Part shown: one piece after another, positions 1-12,954 of the stretch
Layout of the letters: every line of letters starts with the position of its first letter
Position numbering within the stretch: position 1 is the stretch's first letter
Source: Enterobacter sp. kpr-6
Lineage (GTDB): Bacteria > Pseudomonadota > Gammaproteobacteria > Enterobacterales > Enterobacteriaceae
NCBI RefSeq assembly: GCF_900116015.1
Contig: NZ_FOYH01000001.1
Span: 124,001 to 188,000 of the forward strand
Direction of reading: 5' to 3'
DNA length: 64,000 nt
Position numbers and translations under genes: made by a program
Notes under the pieces: generated by a model
Seen by the model: only the letters and a program-made list of their open reading frames with translations
Database searches by the model: none
Told to the model about the DNA's origin: nothing

Positions 1-88
1 GCGCCACACCGGTTGAGAGTAGCGAGAGCAGGACAATACAGAAAAAAGCCCTTGCGAGGCTTGCCGAAACAGGACGCTTCACTCTCAC
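1..88 (-). CDS. narQ: nitrate/nitrite sensor kinase NarQ, 5' end only
   Basis: Reading the reverse strand from a GTG at 88-86 gives 29 residues that begin MRVKRPVSASLARAFF and continue into a hydrophobic segment rich in Leu, Val and Ser. This is the N-terminus of NarQ as I recall it from E. coli (cytoplasmic VKRPVSASLARAFF followed by the first membrane helix). NarQ is an inner-membrane histidine kinase that senses periplasmic nitrate/nitrite and phosphorylates NarL and NarP. Only the first cytoplasmic residues and most of transmembrane helix 1 lie in the window; sensor, HAMP and kinase domains are beyond base 1. It is divergent from ypfG. In E. coli aegA and nudK lie between narQ and ypfG; here they do not. 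Confidence 0.85.
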   Translation of the reverse strand, partial: MRVKRPVSASLARAFFCIVLLSLLSTGVA

Positions 89-415
89 AGATGGGATCCC
101 TGAAGGTTCAGTGATTGAGAAAACCAGCACCAATAACCGGGTTTATTAGAGCAGAAAAGCAGTCGGGCATGAATCCTTTTATTCGGCCGTCCGACGGCCA
201 GAAAAGGGAAGGTAAAACATCCGTCAGACTCAGGCGCTAACGCGGTGATATCGTTACAATTATTAAGAATAAATCTTTAAGAGCTTGATTTTAATGGGGT
301 TAAAAACGTGCATTTTAAATAAATCTATCCGATAAATCCGATTGAGGATGTGTGCCCGGGTGACGAAGATACGCATGTTTGCAATGTGCATATTTTCCCT
401 GGGGTTGTACCGTTC
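89..415. promoter_or_regulatory. narQ-ypfG divergent intergenic region
   Basis: This 327-bp gap separates the divergent narQ and ypfG. The part from about 245 to 345 is AT-rich and probably holds a promoter for ypfG, but I cannot assign -35/-10 boxes with confidence. No open frame resembling NudK or AegA remains. An open frame continues upstream of the ypfG start to base 350 but matches nothing in the family. Confidence 0.4.
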
Positions 416-1459
416 ATGCGTTATCGCGTTCTGATGCTTTTCTTTTCTGGCCTGCTTGCGGCGTTTTCGTCGTTGGCTGCGCCCGGCCAACAATCTTTTT
501 CTGACTGGCAGGTGACCTGCAACAATCAGAATTTTTGCGTGGCGCGTAACACCGGTGAGCATCAGGGGCTGGTATTAACGCTGGCGCGCAGTGCGGGCGC
601 GCGTACCGACGCGACGCTGCGTATCGATCTGGGCGGTCTTGAAACGCCGTCTGCCTCCGTCCCGCCGATTGCCCCCAGATTGTTGCTTGACGATAAACCC
701 CTGGTGCTTGATGTCGCGCACTGGAATCTCTCTCCGTGGCATTTAGTCACCGATAATGGCTCCGCGATTAACGACTTTTTGCAAACCATTCAGAATGCCC
801 AGGCCATTACTTTAGAAGATGGCGAAGGCACGATTTCGCTGGTGGGCTTAAAAGCGGCGCTGCTGTTTATCGACGCCCAGCAAAAGCGCGGCGGGAGTGA
901 AACTGCCTGGATCAATAAAGGCGGCAGTCCGCCGCTCAGCGTTCCGCCTGCACCGCCATTAAAAGAGGTGGCGCTGGTCAACCCGACGCCCACGCCGCTG
1001 ACGCGTGAAGAACTTAACGATCTGCTGGATTACGGTAGCTGGCGGATGAACAACACCCAGTGTTCGCTCGATCCGGCCCGCCGCGAAGTGCGCGTAACGG
1101 CATTAACGGATGATAAAGCGCTGCTGATGATTGGCTGCGAAGCCGGGGCCTATAACACCGTCGATCTGGCCTGGCTGGTGTCACGTAAAAAGCCGTATGC
1201 CTCGCGGGTGGTGAAACTGCAATTGCCTTTTACACCGGGCAGCGGCAATGAAGAAATGGAATTGATGAATGCGGGATTTGATGCGAAAACCCGCGAACTG
1301 ACCACGCTTGCGAAAGGTCGCGGATTAACGGACTGCGGCATCCAGACGCGCTGGCGGTTTAACGGCCAGCGTTTTCGCCTGGTGCGTTATGCGGAAGAAC
1401 CGAGCTGTGATAACTGGCATGGGCCAGATGCCTGGCCCACACTGTGGATCACACGTTAA
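416..1459 (+). CDS. ypfG: DUF1176 family exported protein YpfG
   Basis: The product is 347 residues, the same as E. coli YpfG, when translated from the ATG at 416 ([12 protein letters not shown]...). A hydrophobic signal peptide ends near AAPGQQ, so the protein should be exported to the periplasm. Conserved DUF1176 features include the early Cys motif [13 protein letters not shown], a Pro-rich linker near residue 180, a second Cys region (NTQCSLDP) and a C-terminal [15 protein letters not shown]. The in-frame extension to 350 was rejected because the signal peptide and family length both point to 416. Its end overlaps the end of the convergent tktB by 11 bases. Molecular function is unknown. 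Confidence 0.85.
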   Translation: MRYRVLMLFFSGLLAAFSSLAAPGQQSFSDWQVTCNNQNFCVARNTGEHQGLVLTLARSAGARTDATLRIDLGGLETPSASVPPIAPRLLLDDKPLVLDVAHWNLSPWHLVTDNGSAINDFLQTIQNAQAITLEDGEGTISLVGLKAALLFIDAQQKRGGSETAWINKGGSPPLSVPPAPPLKEVALVNPTPTPLTREELNDLLDYGSWRMNNTQCSLDPARREVRVTALTDDKALLMIGCEAGAYNTVDLAWLVSRKKPYASRVVKLQLPFTPGSGNEEMELMNAGFDAKTRELTTLAKGRGLTDCGIQTRWRFNGQRFRLVRYAEEPSCDNWHGPDAWPTLWITR

Positions 1460-3443
1460 GCACTTTTTTGGCTTTGGCGACCACGTTCTCGACGGTAAAG
1501 CCGAAGTACGGGAACAGCTTATCGGCCGGCGCGGATTCACCGTAGCCGGTCATCCCCACAATGGCCCCTTTCAGGCCGACATACTTGTACCAGTAATCGG
1601 CAATGCCCGCTTCCACCGCAACGCGGGCGGCGATATCTGACGGCAGAACCGATTCCCGGTACGCCTCATCCTGCGCATCGAAAATATCCGTTGATGGCAG
1701 CGACACCACGCGCACTTTGTGGCCTTCTTCAGTCAGTTTCTCAGCCGCTTTAACGGTGATTTCCATTTCCGACCCGGTGGCGATCAGGATCACATCCGGC
1801 GTGCCGTCGGCATCTTTTAAGATATAACCGCCGCGCGCGATGGCTTTCACCTGCTCAGGCGTGCGGTCCATCTGCGCCAGATTCTGACGGGAGAGGATCA
1901 GCGCGGTCGGGCCTTTATGCCGCTCAATTGCCAGTTTCCAGCCCACTGCCGCTTCGACCTGATCGCACGGACGCCAGGTGCTGAAATTCGGCGTCAGACG
2001 CAGACTGGCAAGCTGTTCCACCGCCTGGTGCGTCGGGCCATCTTCGCCCAGACCGATGGAGTCATGCGTATACACCATGATCTGCCGGGCTTTCATCAGC
2101 GCGGCCATACGCGCGGCGTTACGCGCATACTCCACAAACATCAGGAAGGTGGCGGTGTACGGCACAAAACCGCCGTGGTGGGCGATACCGTTGGCAATCG
2201 CCGTCATGCCGAATTCACGCACGCCGTAGTGAATGTAATTCCCGGCGGCGTCCTCTTTCAGCGACGTCGAGCCAGACCAGATGGTCAGGTTACTGGGGGC
2301 CAGATCCGCAGAACCGCCGAGCAGTTCCGGCAAGGCCGGACCGTACTGGTTCAGGGCGTTTTGCGAGGCTTTGCGGGTGGCGATTTTCGCCGGTTCCGCC
2401 TGCAATTTTTCGATATAAGACTGGGTAAGCTGCTCCCACTCTTCCGGCAGGCCACCGCTCATGCGGCGGGTAAATTCAGCGGCCAGTTCCGGGTGCGCTT
2501 TTTCATACGCGGCATACTTTTCTTTCCACGATTGCTGGGCTTTTTCGCCCTCTTCGCGGGCATCCCACGCCTGATAAATCTCTTTCGGGATTTCAAATGC
2601 CGGGTATTTCCAGCCCAGTTTCTGACGGGTCAGGGCGACTTCTTCCTCACCCAGCGCCGCACCGTGCGCTTCTTCTTTACCGGATTTGTTCGGTGAGCCA
2701 AAGCCGATGACCGTGCGGCAGATAATCAGCGACGGTTTATCTTTTACGCTCTGGGCTTCAATGATCGCTTTTTTGATCGCTTCCGGGTCGTGCCCGTCAA
2801 TCTCGTGCACCACGTGCCAGTGGTAGGCTTCAAAGCGTTTAGCGGTATCGTCGGTGAACCAGCCTTCGGTTTCACCATCGATGGAGATGCCGTTATGGTC
2901 GTAGAAGCCGATCAGCTTGCCCAGTCCCAGCGTGCCCGCCAGCGAGCAGACTTCGTGGGAAATCCCTTCCATCAGACAGCCATCGCCCATAAAGACGTAG
3001 GTGAAGTGGTCGACGATCTCGTGATCCGGCTGGTTAAACTGCGCGGCGAGAGTTTTCTCCGCAATCGCCAGACCTACAGCGTTCGCCAGCCCCTGGCCCA
3101 GCGGCCCGGTCGTGGTTTCAACGCCCGGCGTGTAGCCAATTTCCGGGTGTCCCGGCGTTTTAGAGTGCAACTGACGGAAGTTTTTTAACTCTTCAATCGG
3201 CAGATCGTAGCCGGAAAGGTGCAGCAGGCTGTAGAGCAGCATTGACGCGTGACCGTTGGAGAGAATAAAGCGGTCGCGGTCATACCACGTCGGGTCGGTC
3301 GGATTGTGTTTGAGAAAATCGTTCCATAATACTTCGGCAATATCGGCCATGCCCATCGGCGCGCCCGGATGACCGGAATTTGCTTTTTGTACCGCATCCA
3401 TACTGAGGGCGCGAATGGCATTGGCAAGCTCTTTACGAGACAT
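1449..3443 (-). CDS. tktB: transketolase 2
   Basis: ThDP-dependent transketolase of the non-oxidative pentose phosphate pathway; it moves two-carbon ketol units between sugar phosphates. The 664 residues show the full fold: N-terminal ThDP domain with SNGHAS and the GDG motif at 153-155 (GDGCLMEG), the central pyrimidine-binding domain ([14 protein letters not shown]) and a C-terminal domain. TktB rather than TktA is inferred from position, because in E. coli tktB also sits beside talA and ypfG. The ATG follows talA by 20 bases on the reverse strand, so the two form an operon. In E. coli this pair is a stationary-phase set; no sigmaS promoter was identified here. Confidence 0.93.
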   Translation of the reverse strand: MSRKELANAIRALSMDAVQKANSGHPGAPMGMADIAEVLWNDFLKHNPTDPTWYDRDRFILSNGHASMLLYSLLHLSGYDLPIEELKNFRQLHSKTPGHPEIGYTPGVETTTGPLGQGLANAVGLAIAEKTLAAQFNQPDHEIVDHFTYVFMGDGCLMEGISHEVCSLAGTLGLGKLIGFYDHNGISIDGETEGWFTDDTAKRFEAYHWHVVHEIDGHDPEAIKKAIIEAQSVKDKPSLIICRTVIGFGSPNKSGKEEAHGAALGEEEVALTRQKLGWKYPAFEIPKEIYQAWDAREEGEKAQQSWKEKYAAYEKAHPELAAEFTRRMSGGLPEEWEQLTQSYIEKLQAEPAKIATRKASQNALNQYGPALPELLGGSADLAPSNLTIWSGSTSLKEDAAGNYIHYGVREFGMTAIANGIAHHGGFVPYTATFLMFVEYARNAARMAALMKARQIMVYTHDSIGLGEDGPTHQAVEQLASLRLTPNFSTWRPCDQVEAAVGWKLAIERHKGPTALILSRQNLAQMDRTPEQVKAIARGGYILKDADGTPDVILIATGSEMEITVKAAEKLTEEGHKVRVVSLPSTDIFDAQDEAYRESVLPSDIAARVAVEAGIADYWYKYVGLKGAIVGMTGYGESAPADKLFPYFGFTVENVVAKAKKVLNV

Positions 3444-3463
3444 AGTTCACTCCATGGCAAAAG

Positions 3464-4414
3464 TTACAGTTTAGCGGCGAGCAGATCTTCAAGTTTGCGC
3501 TGATCAACGGCGAACAGGCGGATGCCATCGGCGAGTTTGTCCACGGCCATCGGATCCTGATTATGTTCCCAGCGGAATTGCGCTTCGGTCAGCTTTTCCT
3601 GACGCTGGAAGGTTTGTGACGAGGGCACCAGTTTGCGCTCGACCGTGCCTTCTTTTTCCTGCATTTCTTTGAGCAGCGCCGGGGAGATGGTCAGGCGGTC
3701 GCAGCCTGCCAGCGCCAGGATTTGCTCCAGACGGCGGAAACTTGCGCCCATCACGATGGTTTCATAGCGGTTACGCTTGTAGTAATCGTAGATATTGCGC
3801 ACGGATTTTACGCCCGGATCTTCGTCCACTACATAGGGTTCCATCGGCTTGCGGTCGTTGTACCAGTCGTAAATACGGCCGACAAACGGCGAGATCAAAT
3901 ACACACCCGCTTCGGCACAGGCGCGTGCCTGGGCAAAGGAGAAGAGCAGGGTGAGGTTACATTTGATGCCCTCTTTTTCCAGCTCTTCTGCGGCGCGAAT
4001 GCCTTCCCAGGTGGAGGCGAGTTTGATCAGAATGCGCGATTTATCAACACCCTGCTCCTGATAGAGTTCTACCAGGCGGCGGGCTTTGGCGATGCTTTTT
4101 TCTTTATCGAAAGAGAGGCGGGCGTCAACTTCCGTTGAAACACGGCCAGGGATGCTTTTCAGAATTTCTGCACCGATATTGACCGCCAGTTTGTCACTGG
4201 CTTCTGCCACTTGCTGTTCCTGAGTGCTGCCGCGCGATTTGCCGTAAGCCAGCGCGTCGTCTACCAGATGGGAGAAGTGATCCAGCGCGGCGGCCTTCAG
4301 CAGCAGGGAAGGGTTGGTGGTGGCGTCTTCCGGCTGATAGTGACGAATCGACTCAATATCACCGCTGTCGGCAACCACGGTAGTGAATTGTTTAATGCCG
4401 TCTAAATAGTTCAT
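3464..4414 (-). CDS. talA: transaldolase A
   Basis: Transaldolase transfers dihydroxyacetone units between sedoheptulose-7-P and glyceraldehyde-3-P. The start at 4414 ([14 protein letters not shown]) gives 316 residues, the E. coli TalA length; an upstream in-frame ATG at 4420 would add only two residues. The Schiff-base lysine is K131 in [11 protein letters not shown], and the nearby [10 protein letters not shown] and [10 protein letters not shown] motifs are intact. Promoter-proximal gene of talA-tktB, divergent from maeB across about 280 bases. Confidence 0.94.
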   Translation of the reverse strand: MNYLDGIKQFTTVVADSGDIESIRHYQPEDATTNPSLLLKAAALDHFSHLVDDALAYGKSRGSTQEQQVAEASDKLAVNIGAEILKSIPGRVSTEVDARLSFDKEKSIAKARRLVELYQEQGVDKSRILIKLASTWEGIRAAEELEKEGIKCNLTLLFSFAQARACAEAGVYLISPFVGRIYDWYNDRKPMEPYVVDEDPGVKSVRNIYDYYKRNRYETIVMGASFRRLEQILALAGCDRLTISPALLKEMQEKEGTVERKLVPSSQTFQRQEKLTEAQFRWEHNQDPMAVDKLADGIRLFAVDQRKLEDLLAAKL

Positions 4415-4695
4415 TCTCAATTCTCCTTAAAAGCAATCACTTACGTGAGTGTGTTCAGTCACACTTTTGTGAAGCGGTTCACGTGCCTAACAAAAAAGCA
4501 TAGCAGACGGACACCGGCTTGCTGGCAAAAGGGACGTAACAGGGTTGTTATAAATTGATAACAAATTTGCTTTTGGATTGATGAGAGTATGGCAGCGTTC
4601 AAAGTTTATCGATCGCCAGAAGGGGATACTGGGCGGTGCATCAGGATAGCTATCACGCTTCTACCCTACTAACGATACGTGAAAGGATCATTAAA

Positions 4696-6975
4696 ATGGA
4701 TGACCAGTTAAAACAAAGTGCTCTTGATTTCCACGAGTTCCCGATCCCGGGAAAAATTCAGGTTTCCCCCACCAAACCGCTGGCAACGCAGCGTGACCTG
4801 GCGCTGGCCTACTCGCCAGGCGTGGCTGCACCCTGCCTTGAAATCGAAAAAGATCCGCTGGCAGCGTACAAATATACCGCGCGCGGCAATCTGGTGGCGG
4901 TGATCTCTAACGGTACTGCGGTGCTGGGGCTGGGTAATATCGGCGCGCTGGCAGGCAAACCGGTGATGGAAGGCAAGGGCGTACTGTTTAAAAAATTCGC
5001 CGGGATTGACGTGTTTGACATTGAAGTGGATGAGCACGATCCCGACAAACTGATTGACGTAGTGGCCGCGCTGGAACCGACGTTCGGCGGCATCAACCTG
5101 GAAGACATCAAAGCGCCGGAGTGCTTCTACATAGAAACCAAACTGCGCGAGCGGATGAACATTCCGGTGTTCCACGACGATCAGCACGGCACGGCGATCA
5201 TCAGCACGGCAGCGATTTTAAACGGCCTGCGGGTGGTGGAGAAAAATCTCTCCGACGTGCGCATGGTGGTGTCCGGCGCGGGCGCGGCGGCCATCGCCTG
5301 TATGAACCTGCTGGTGGCGCTCGGTATGCAGAAGCACAACATCGTGGTCTGCGACTCGAAAGGGGTGATCTATAAAGGTCGCGAGCCAAACATGGCGGAA
5401 ACCAAAGCCGCCTACGCGGTGGACGACAACGGCAAGCGCACGCTGGCTGATGTGGTGCAGGATGCCGATATTTTCCTCGGCTGCTCAGGACCTGGGGTGC
5501 TAACGCCGGAGATGGTGAAAGAGATGGCGCGTCAGCCGCTGATCCTCGCACTGGCCAACCCGGAACCGGAAATTCTGCCGCCGCTGGCGAAAGCGGTGCG
5601 CCCGGATGCGATCATCTGTACCGGCCGTTCCGATTACCCGAATCAGGTCAACAACGTGCTCTGCTTCCCGTTCATCTTCCGTGGCGCGCTGGACGTGGGC
5701 GCAACCGCCATCAACGAAGAAATGAAACTGGCGGCGGTTCACGCTATCGCTGAACTGGCCCACGCGGAGCAAAGCGAAGTGGTGGCATCGGCCTATGGCG
5801 ATCAGGATCTGAGCTTCGGCCCGGAATACCTGATCCCGAAACCCTTCGATCCGCGTCTGATTGTGAAGATCGCGCCTGCCGTGGCGAAGGCGGCGATGGA
5901 CTCCGGCGTGGCGACGCGCCCTATCCAGGATTTTGACGCTTACATCGATAAGCTGACCGAGTTCGTCTACAAAACCAATCTGTTCATGAAGCCGATTTTC
6001 TCCCAGGCGCGCACCAGCCCGAAACGCGTGGTGCTGGCAGAAGGTGAGGAAGCGCGGGTGCTGCACGCCACGCAGGAACTGATTACCCTGGGGCTGGCGA
6101 AGCCGATTCTGATTGGTCGTCCGGGCGTCATTGAGATGCGCATTCAGAAACTTGGGCTGCAAATCAGGCCGGGCGTGGATTTTGAGATCGTTAACAACGA
6201 ATCCGATCCACGCTTTAAAGAGTACTGGAATGAGTATTACCAGATCATGAAGCGCCGGGGCATTACCCAGGAGCAGGCGCAGCGGGCGGTGATCAGTAAC
6301 AGTACGGTGATCGGTGCGATCATGGTGCAGCGTGGTGAAGCCGATGCGCTGATCTGCGGGACCATCGGCGATTACCATGAGCATTTCAGCGTGGTAAGAG
6401 ATCTGTTTGGCTATCGTGACGGCGTGCAGACGGCGGGCGCAATGAACGCGCTGCTGCTGCCAAGCGGCAACACCTTCATCACCGACACCTACGTTAACGA
6501 CGATCCGACGCCGGAACAGCTCTCTGAAATCGCGCTGATGGCGGCAGAAACCGTGCGTCGCTTTGGTATCGAACCCCGCGTGGCGCTGCTGTCGCACTCG
6601 AACTTTGGCTCATCCAATTCCCCGGCGGCCTGCAAAATGCGCCAGACGCTGGCGCTGATCCGCGAGCGTGCCCCGGATTTGATGATCGACGGCGAGATGC
6701 ACGGCGATGCCGCGCTGGTGGAAAGCATTCGCAACGAGCGCATGCCCGACAGCCCGCTGAAAGGCTCAGCCAATATACTGGTGATGCCGAACGTTGAGGC
6801 GGCGCGGATTAGTTACAACTTACTCCGAGTTTCCAGTTCTGAAGGCGTGACTGTCGGACCGGTGCTGATGGGCGTGGCGAAGCCAGTGCATGTGTTAACA
6901 CCAATTGCGTCGGTACGCAGGATTGTGAATATGGTGGCGCTGGCGGTGGTAGAGGCGCAGACGCAGCCGCTGTGA
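4696..6975 (+). CDS. maeB: NADP-dependent malic enzyme MaeB
   Basis: Oxidative decarboxylation of malate to pyruvate with NADP, linking the TCA cycle to NADPH supply. From [15 protein letters not shown] at 4696 the protein is 759 residues, exactly as in E. coli. The N-terminal ~430 residues are the malic enzyme (substrate/metal region [10 protein letters not shown], nucleotide fold [13 protein letters not shown]). The C-terminal ~320 residues are the phosphotransacetylase-like domain, thought in this family to be regulatory. A 20-residue in-frame extension to 4636 was rejected on family length. In E. coli the eut operon follows; here the gene is followed by palindromic repeats and hemF. Confidence 0.95.
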   Translation: MDDQLKQSALDFHEFPIPGKIQVSPTKPLATQRDLALAYSPGVAAPCLEIEKDPLAAYKYTARGNLVAVISNGTAVLGLGNIGALAGKPVMEGKGVLFKKFAGIDVFDIEVDEHDPDKLIDVVAALEPTFGGINLEDIKAPECFYIETKLRERMNIPVFHDDQHGTAIISTAAILNGLRVVEKNLSDVRMVVSGAGAAAIACMNLLVALGMQKHNIVVCDSKGVIYKGREPNMAETKAAYAVDDNGKRTLADVVQDADIFLGCSGPGVLTPEMVKEMARQPLILALANPEPEILPPLAKAVRPDAIICTGRSDYPNQVNNVLCFPFIFRGALDVGATAINEEMKLAAVHAIAELAHAEQSEVVASAYGDQDLSFGPEYLIPKPFDPRLIVKIAPAVAKAAMDSGVATRPIQDFDAYIDKLTEFVYKTNLFMKPIFSQARTSPKRVVLAEGEEARVLHATQELITLGLAKPILIGRPGVIEMRIQKLGLQIRPGVDFEIVNNESDPRFKEYWNEYYQIMKRRGITQEQAQRAVISNSTVIGAIMVQRGEADALICGTIGDYHEHFSVVRDLFGYRDGVQTAGAMNALLLPSGNTFITDTYVNDDPTPEQLSEIALMAAETVRRFGIEPRVALLSHSNFGSSNSPAACKMRQTLALIRERAPDLMIDGEMHGDAALVESIRNERMPDSPLKGSANILVMPNVEAARISYNLLRVSSSEGVTVGPVLMGVAKPVHVLTPIASVRRIVNMVALAVVEAQTQPL

Positions 6976-6990
6976 GTGTTGGGGGTTTTT

Positions 6991-7195
6991 ACCCTCACCC
7001 TAACCCTCTCCCTCAGGGAGAGGGGACAGATCGAGCGCAAACTGAACACGGACTTGCCTTTCTCCCTCTCCCTAAGGGAGAGGGCCGGGGTGAGGGGACA
7101 AACTGAGCGCGGACTCGCCTTTCTCCCTCTCCCTAAACTGAGCACGGACTCGCTTTTCTCCCTCTCCCTGAGGGAGAGGGCCGGGGTGAGGGGGA
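6991..7195. repeat. palindromic repeat array between maeB and hemF
   Basis: Three full copies of a hairpin with arms CCCTCTCCCT and AGGGAGAGGG lie at about 7004-7024, 7064-7084 and 7160-7180, and a half copy lies near 7124-7135. Flanks alternate CCCTCACCCTAA and CCGGGGTGAGGG, and the spacers share an imperfect repeat (ACTGAGCGCGGACTCGCC-like). This is a common enterobacterial intergenic palindrome type, possibly a REP relative. It fills the gap between convergent maeB and hemF and may act as a bidirectional transcript end. Confidence 0.85.
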
Positions 7196-7196
7196 A

Positions 7197-8971
<1,775 letters not shown>

Positions 8972-9180
8972 ACGGCCTGAAGTATAAAAAATGAATCCCT
9001 GGTGTTATAGCGTATCGTGTTATCCGTTGCGACAATCCTTGTTAAGAATTGTTTTACTTTTCATTTCAATACATGACAAGCCGTATTATGGCATTTTTTC
9101 GTGCTGATTTCGTCGGATATTGGCTTCAACGGCACTTCACGCCATAATCAACGTTTTAAGCCAATGGGGTAGGTCATATC

Positions 9181-9606
9181 ATGGAGATTCGCGTATTTCG
9201 CCAGGCAGATTTCGAGGAAGTCATCACCCTGTGGGAGCGCTGTGAACTCCTGCGCCCCTGGAACGATCCAGAAATGGATATCGAGCGTAAGGTTAATCAC
9301 GATGTCAGCCTGTTTCTGGTGGCTGAAGTCAACGGTGAAGTGGTGGGAACGGTAATGGGCGGTTATGACGGCCATCGCGGTTCTGCTTATTATCTGGGCG
9401 TGCATCCGGAATATCGCGGACGCGGTATTGCCAATGCTTTACTTAATCGCCTTGAGAAAAAGCTTATTGCCCGCGGCTGCCCGAAAATTCAGATTATGGT
9501 GCGGGAAGATAATGATGTGGTGCTCGGCATGTATGAACGTCTGGGCTATGAACATTCGGACGTGCTGAATCTGGGTAAGCGCCTGATCGAAGATGAAGAG
9601 TACTGA
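9181..9606 (+). CDS. ypeA: GNAT family acetyltransferase YpeA
   Basis: A single-domain 141-residue GNAT acetyltransferase. The acetyl-CoA motif A is clear: [22 protein letters not shown] near residues 77-98, followed by the late YERLGYE motif. Its acceptor substrate is not known. The ATG follows a short purine-rich ribosome site (GGGGTAGGT). It begins a ypeA-yfeZ-yfeY set; the next gene starts 14 bases before its stop. Confidence 0.9.
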   Translation: MEIRVFRQADFEEVITLWERCELLRPWNDPEMDIERKVNHDVSLFLVAEVNGEVVGTVMGGYDGHRGSAYYLGVHPEYRGRGIANALLNRLEKKLIARGCPKIQIMVREDNDVVLGMYERLGYEHSDVLNLGKRLIEDEEY

Positions 9607-10042
9607 GTTTTTTCCCTCTGATTTTGACCACCACGGGCGGCTGCGGCTGCCGTTTTTGTTCTGGTGCCTGCTGCTGCTTCAGGCGCGGACCTGGGTGCTG
9701 TTTATTATTGCCGGATCGTCACGGGAGCAGGGGGCGTCGCTGTTAACGCTGTTCTATCCCGATCACGATAACTTCTGGCTCGGTCTTATCCCCGGTATCC
9801 CGGCGGTGCTGGCCTTTATTTTTAGCGGTCGCCGCCAGCAATTTCCGCGCGGGTGGCGCGTATTGCGTAGCCTGTTAATCAGCGCCCAGACGATCTTATT
9901 ACTCTGGCAGCCGCTGTTATGGTTCACGGGAGAGAGCCTCACCGGCATTGGGCTTACGCTGCTGATGGCTGACCTGTTTGCGCTGTGGTGGCTGCTCACT
10001 AACCGCCGTCTGCGCGCCTGCTTTCGTGCCGACACAGAATGA
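9593..10042 (+). CDS. yfeZ: inner membrane protein YfeZ
   Basis: A 149-residue integral membrane protein with about four hydrophobic helices ([61 protein letters not shown]). It starts inside the end of ypeA, so translation is probably coupled. The order ypeA-yfeZ-yfeY matches E. coli. Function unknown. Confidence 0.85.
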   Translation: MKSTEFFPSDFDHHGRLRLPFLFWCLLLLQARTWVLFIIAGSSREQGASLLTLFYPDHDNFWLGLIPGIPAVLAFIFSGRRQQFPRGWRVLRSLLISAQTILLLWQPLLWFTGESLTGIGLTLLMADLFALWWLLTNRRLRACFRADTE

Positions 10043-10106
10043 GACGGGCACTTTTTGCCGTTCCTGCACTCCAACTGGCGTTGAATTAATTAAGAAGGAA
10101 GTCTTC

Positions 10107-10682
10107 ATGAAATCGCTGCGTTTACTCTTATGCGTTCTGCCCCTGGCGCTGACCGGTTGCTCCACGCTCTCGTCGGTGAACTGGTCGGCGGCAAATCCCA
10201 TGAGCTGGTTTGGCTCATCAACAGAAGTGACGGAAGAGGGCGTTGGCGGCCTGACGGCGGAAACGGCCCTGGAAGAAGCGGCGATCAACGATGCCCTCGA
10301 CGGCGAATATCGTCTGCGCAGCGGCATGAAAACCGCTAACGGTGCCGTCGTTCGCTATTACGAAGCGCTGAAAGACGACAAAGTCGCGCTGGTCATTAAC
10401 GGGGAAGAGGGCAAAGTCAGCCGCGTCGACGTGATGGACCGTGACATTACTACCGCAACAGGTGAGGAGATCGGCCTGCCATTCAGCGATCTCTACGACA
10501 AAGCCTACGGCAACTGTGAAAAAGCCACTGGTGATGACAATAACGGCGTGATCTGTAAAGCGAAGGGCAGCCAGCATATCAGCTATCTGTTTACCGGCGA
10601 ATGGAGCGGCCCGGAAGGATTAATGCCTGCCGACGACGCCCTGAAAACCTGGACGCTGAGCAAAATTATCTGGCGTCGTTAA
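10107..10682 (+). CDS. yfeY: outer membrane-type lipoprotein YfeY (DUF1131)
   Basis: Starting at [20 protein letters not shown], the protein is 191 residues, as in E. coli YfeY. The LTGC lipobox puts the acylated Cys at 18, and the next residues are Ser-Thr, so outer-membrane sorting is expected. The ribosome site AAGAAGGAAG lies just upstream; a longer in-frame extension to 9978 overlapping yfeZ was rejected. The mature domain contains [23 protein letters not shown]. Function unknown; it precedes yfeX by 92 bases. Confidence 0.9.
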   Translation: MKSLRLLLCVLPLALTGCSTLSSVNWSAANPMSWFGSSTEVTEEGVGGLTAETALEEAAINDALDGEYRLRSGMKTANGAVVRYYEALKDDKVALVINGEEGKVSRVDVMDRDITTATGEEIGLPFSDLYDKAYGNCEKATGDDNNGVICKAKGSQHISYLFTGEWSGPEGLMPADDALKTWTLSKIIWRR

Positions 10683-10774
10683 TTTGCCTGGGATCATCCA
10701 GTCTGCGAAAAAAAGCGGGTACAATGCGCCCATCAATGCCACGGTTGCGTGGCATCTTTTTTTCAGGAGAACGT

Positions 10775-11674
10775 ATGTCCCAGAGTCAGAGCGGCATCTT
10801 GCCAGAACACTGCCGTGCGGCGATTTGGATCGAAGCGAATGTGAAGGGCGACGTTAACGCCCTGCGCGAAGGCAGCAAAATTTTCGCCGATAAACTGGCG
10901 ACCTTCCAGGCGGCATTACCGGAGGCGAATCTCGGTGCAGTTGTCGCCTTTGGTCATACGACCTGGCGCGCGCTGAGTGGCGGTGTCGGGGCGCAGGAAC
11001 TGAAAGATTTCGTTCCTTACGGCAAAGGCCTGGCTCCGGCCACGCAGTACGACGTGCTGATCCATATTCTTTCCTTACGTCATGACGTGAACTTTTCCGT
11101 TGCGCAGGCCGCACTGGAAGCCTTTGGCGATGCGCTGGAGGTCAAAGATGAAGTGCACGGTTTCCGCTGGGTGGAAGATCGCGATCTCAGCGGCTTTGTG
11201 GACGGCACCGAAAACCCGGCGGGCGTAGAGAAACGCACCGACGTGGCCGTGATTAAAGAGGGTGAAGACGCGGGTGGCAGCTACGTGTTTGTCCAGCGCT
11301 GGGAGCACAACCTCAAGCAGCTTAACCGCATGAGCGTGCACGATCAGGAGATGATGATTGGCCGCACCAAAGTCGCCAACGAAGAGATTGACGGTGATGA
11401 CCGTCCGGTAACGTCCCACCTCTCGCGTGTTGATCTGAAAGAAGACGGCAAGGGGTTGAAGATTGTGCGCCAGAGCCTGCCGTACGGCACGGCGAGCGGC
11501 ACCCATGGCCTCTATTTCTGCGCCTACTGCGCACGACTGTATAACATCGAACAGCAACTGCTGAGTATGTTCGGCGATACCGACGGCAAGCGCGACGCTA
11601 TGCTGCGTTTCACCCGCCCGGTGACCGGCGGGTATTATTTTGCGCCGTCGCTTGAGCGGTTGCTGGCGCTGTAA
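10775..11674 (+). CDS. yfeX: DyP-type haem peroxidase YfeX
   Basis: Cytoplasmic dye-decolourising-type peroxidase binding haem b; the E. coli homologue oxidises porphyrinogens, and a proposed deferrochelatase role is disputed. The protein is 299 residues from [16 protein letters not shown], equal to E. coli. The DyP GxxDG motif is present as [10 protein letters not shown], the proximal-His region as [14 protein letters not shown], and the distal Arg region as [14 protein letters not shown]. The start at 10775 has an AGGAGA ribosome site. E. coli has yfeW/mur genes beyond it; here cysP follows after a repeat array. Confidence 0.93.
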   Translation: MSQSQSGILPEHCRAAIWIEANVKGDVNALREGSKIFADKLATFQAALPEANLGAVVAFGHTTWRALSGGVGAQELKDFVPYGKGLAPATQYDVLIHILSLRHDVNFSVAQAALEAFGDALEVKDEVHGFRWVEDRDLSGFVDGTENPAGVEKRTDVAVIKEGEDAGGSYVFVQRWEHNLKQLNRMSVHDQEMMIGRTKVANEEIDGDDRPVTSHLSRVDLKEDGKGLKIVRQSLPYGTASGTHGLYFCAYCARLYNIEQQLLSMFGDTDGKRDAMLRFTRPVTGGYYFAPSLERLLAL

Positions 11675-11679
11675 CGCTC

Positions 11680-11815
11680 TCACCCTCACCCCGGCCCTCT
11701 CCCTGAGGGAGAGGGGGAAAAGTGGGTGAACCCTCTCCCTGAGGGAGAGGGGGAAGGGCAAGTCTGCGCTCGATCCGTTCCCTCTCCCTCAGGGAGAGGG
11801 TTAGGGTGAGGGTCC
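11680..11815. repeat. palindromic repeat array between yfeX and cysP
   Basis: Three copies of the same hairpin seen near 7 kb (arms CCCTCTCCCT / AGGGAGAGGG) lie at about 11695-11715, 11731-11751 and 11780-11800, with CCCTCACCCC and GTTAGGGTGAGGG flanks at the array edges. It sits where E. coli has yfeW, murPQR and ucpA. Confidence 0.85.
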
Positions 11816-11937
11816 CCCTCACACTTATTCCCTTTTCAACTTGCAAATCACCAAACGGTATATAAAACCGTTACTCCTTTCGTACTGCTTATAAATAAAC
11901 TGTGTGCTGATCGTCATCACAACTATAAGGGTGCGCA

Positions 11938-12954
11938 ATGGCCGTTAAATTACTGAAAAAAGGATATCTGACGCTGGCAGCATCCGTGTTGCTGGTGGCG
12001 CAGGCGCAGGCAACTGAACTGCTCAACAGCTCATATGATGTGTCCCGCGAGCTGTTCGCCGCCCTGAATACGCCCTTTGAGCAACAATGGGCGAAAGATA
12101 ACGGTGGCGACAAACTGACTATCAAGCAGTCCCATGCGGGCTCCTCGAAGCAGGCGCTGGCGATTTTGCAGGGGCTGAAAGCCGATGTGGTGACCTATAA
12201 CCAGGTGACAGACGTGCAGATCCTGCATGACAAAGGCAAGCTGATCCCGGCTGACTGGCAGAGCCGTCTGCCGAATAACAGCTCGCCATTCTATTCCACC
12301 ATGGCGTTCCTGGTGCGTAAGGGCAACCCGAAGAATATCCATGAATGGAACGATCTGGTACGCAGCGACGTAAAGCTGATTTTCCCGAATCCAAAAACCT
12401 CCGGTAACGCGCGCTATACCTATCTCGCGGCCTGGGGTGCAGCTGATAAAGCCGACGGCGGCGATAAAGCCAAAACCGAACAGTTCATGACTCAGTTTTT
12501 GAAAAACGTCGAAGTGTTTGATACCGGCGGCCGCGGTGCGACTACCACCTTTGTTGAGCGCGGTCTGGGCGATGTGCTGATCACCTTTGAATCCGAAGTG
12601 AACAACATCCGCAAGCAGTATGAAGCGCAGGGCTTCGAAGTGGTGGTGCCGAAGGTGAACATTCTCGCCGAGTTCCCGGTCGCATGGGTGGACAAAAACG
12701 TGAAAGCCAACGGCACGGAAAAAGCTGCCAAAGCCTATCTGAACTGGCTCTACAGCCCGCAGGCGCAGACCATCATTACTGACTACTACTACCGCGTGAA
12801 CAACCCGCAGGTGATGGAAAAGCTGAAAGACAAATTCCCGCAGACCGAACTGTTCCGCGTGGAAGATAAGTTTGGTAGCTGGCCTGAGGTGATGAAAACC
12901 CACTTCACCAGCGGCGGCGAACTGGACAAGCTGCTGGCGGCGGGGCGTAGCTAA
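11938..12954 (+). CDS. cysP: thiosulfate/sulfate-binding protein CysP
   Basis: Periplasmic solute-binding protein of the ABC importer for sulfate and thiosulfate. The 338 residues begin with a signal peptide ([21 protein letters not shown]) cleaved near residue 26 before [14 protein letters not shown]. The ligand-loop motifs [21 protein letters not shown] and [20 protein letters not shown] are intact. First gene of cysPTWA(M). The 120 bases upstream are AT-rich and should hold the CysB-dependent promoter; I cannot place the CysB site exactly. The stop overlaps the cysT start by one base. Confidence 0.95.
   Translation: MAVKLLKKGYLTLAASVLLVAQAQATELLNSSYDVSRELFAALNTPFEQQWAKDNGGDKLTIKQSHAGSSKQALAILQGLKADVVTYNQVTDVQILHDKGKLIPADWQSRLPNNSSPFYSTMAFLVRKGNPKNIHEWNDLVRSDVKLIFPNPKTSGNARYTYLAAWGAADKADGGDKAKTEQFMTQFLKNVEVFDTGGRGATTTFVERGLGDVLITFESEVNNIRKQYEAQGFEVVVPKVNILAEFPVAWVDKNVKANGTEKAAKAYLNWLYSPQAQTIITDYYYRVNNPQVMEKLKDKFPQTELFRVEDKFGSWPEVMKTHFTSGGELDKLLAAGRS

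Noticed and set aside
1917-2696. 259-codon open frame antisense to tktB
   Set aside because: Shadow of a GC-rich gene; Arg/Phe/Gly-rich with no family features.
5500-6597. 365-codon open frame antisense to maeB
   Set aside because: It follows the codon bias of maeB on the other strand, is His/Arg-rich without any motif, and has no ribosome site.
6991-7195. Possible CRISPR array
   Set aside because: The repeated unit is a strong palindrome with irregular spacing and shared spacers, and there are no cas genes.
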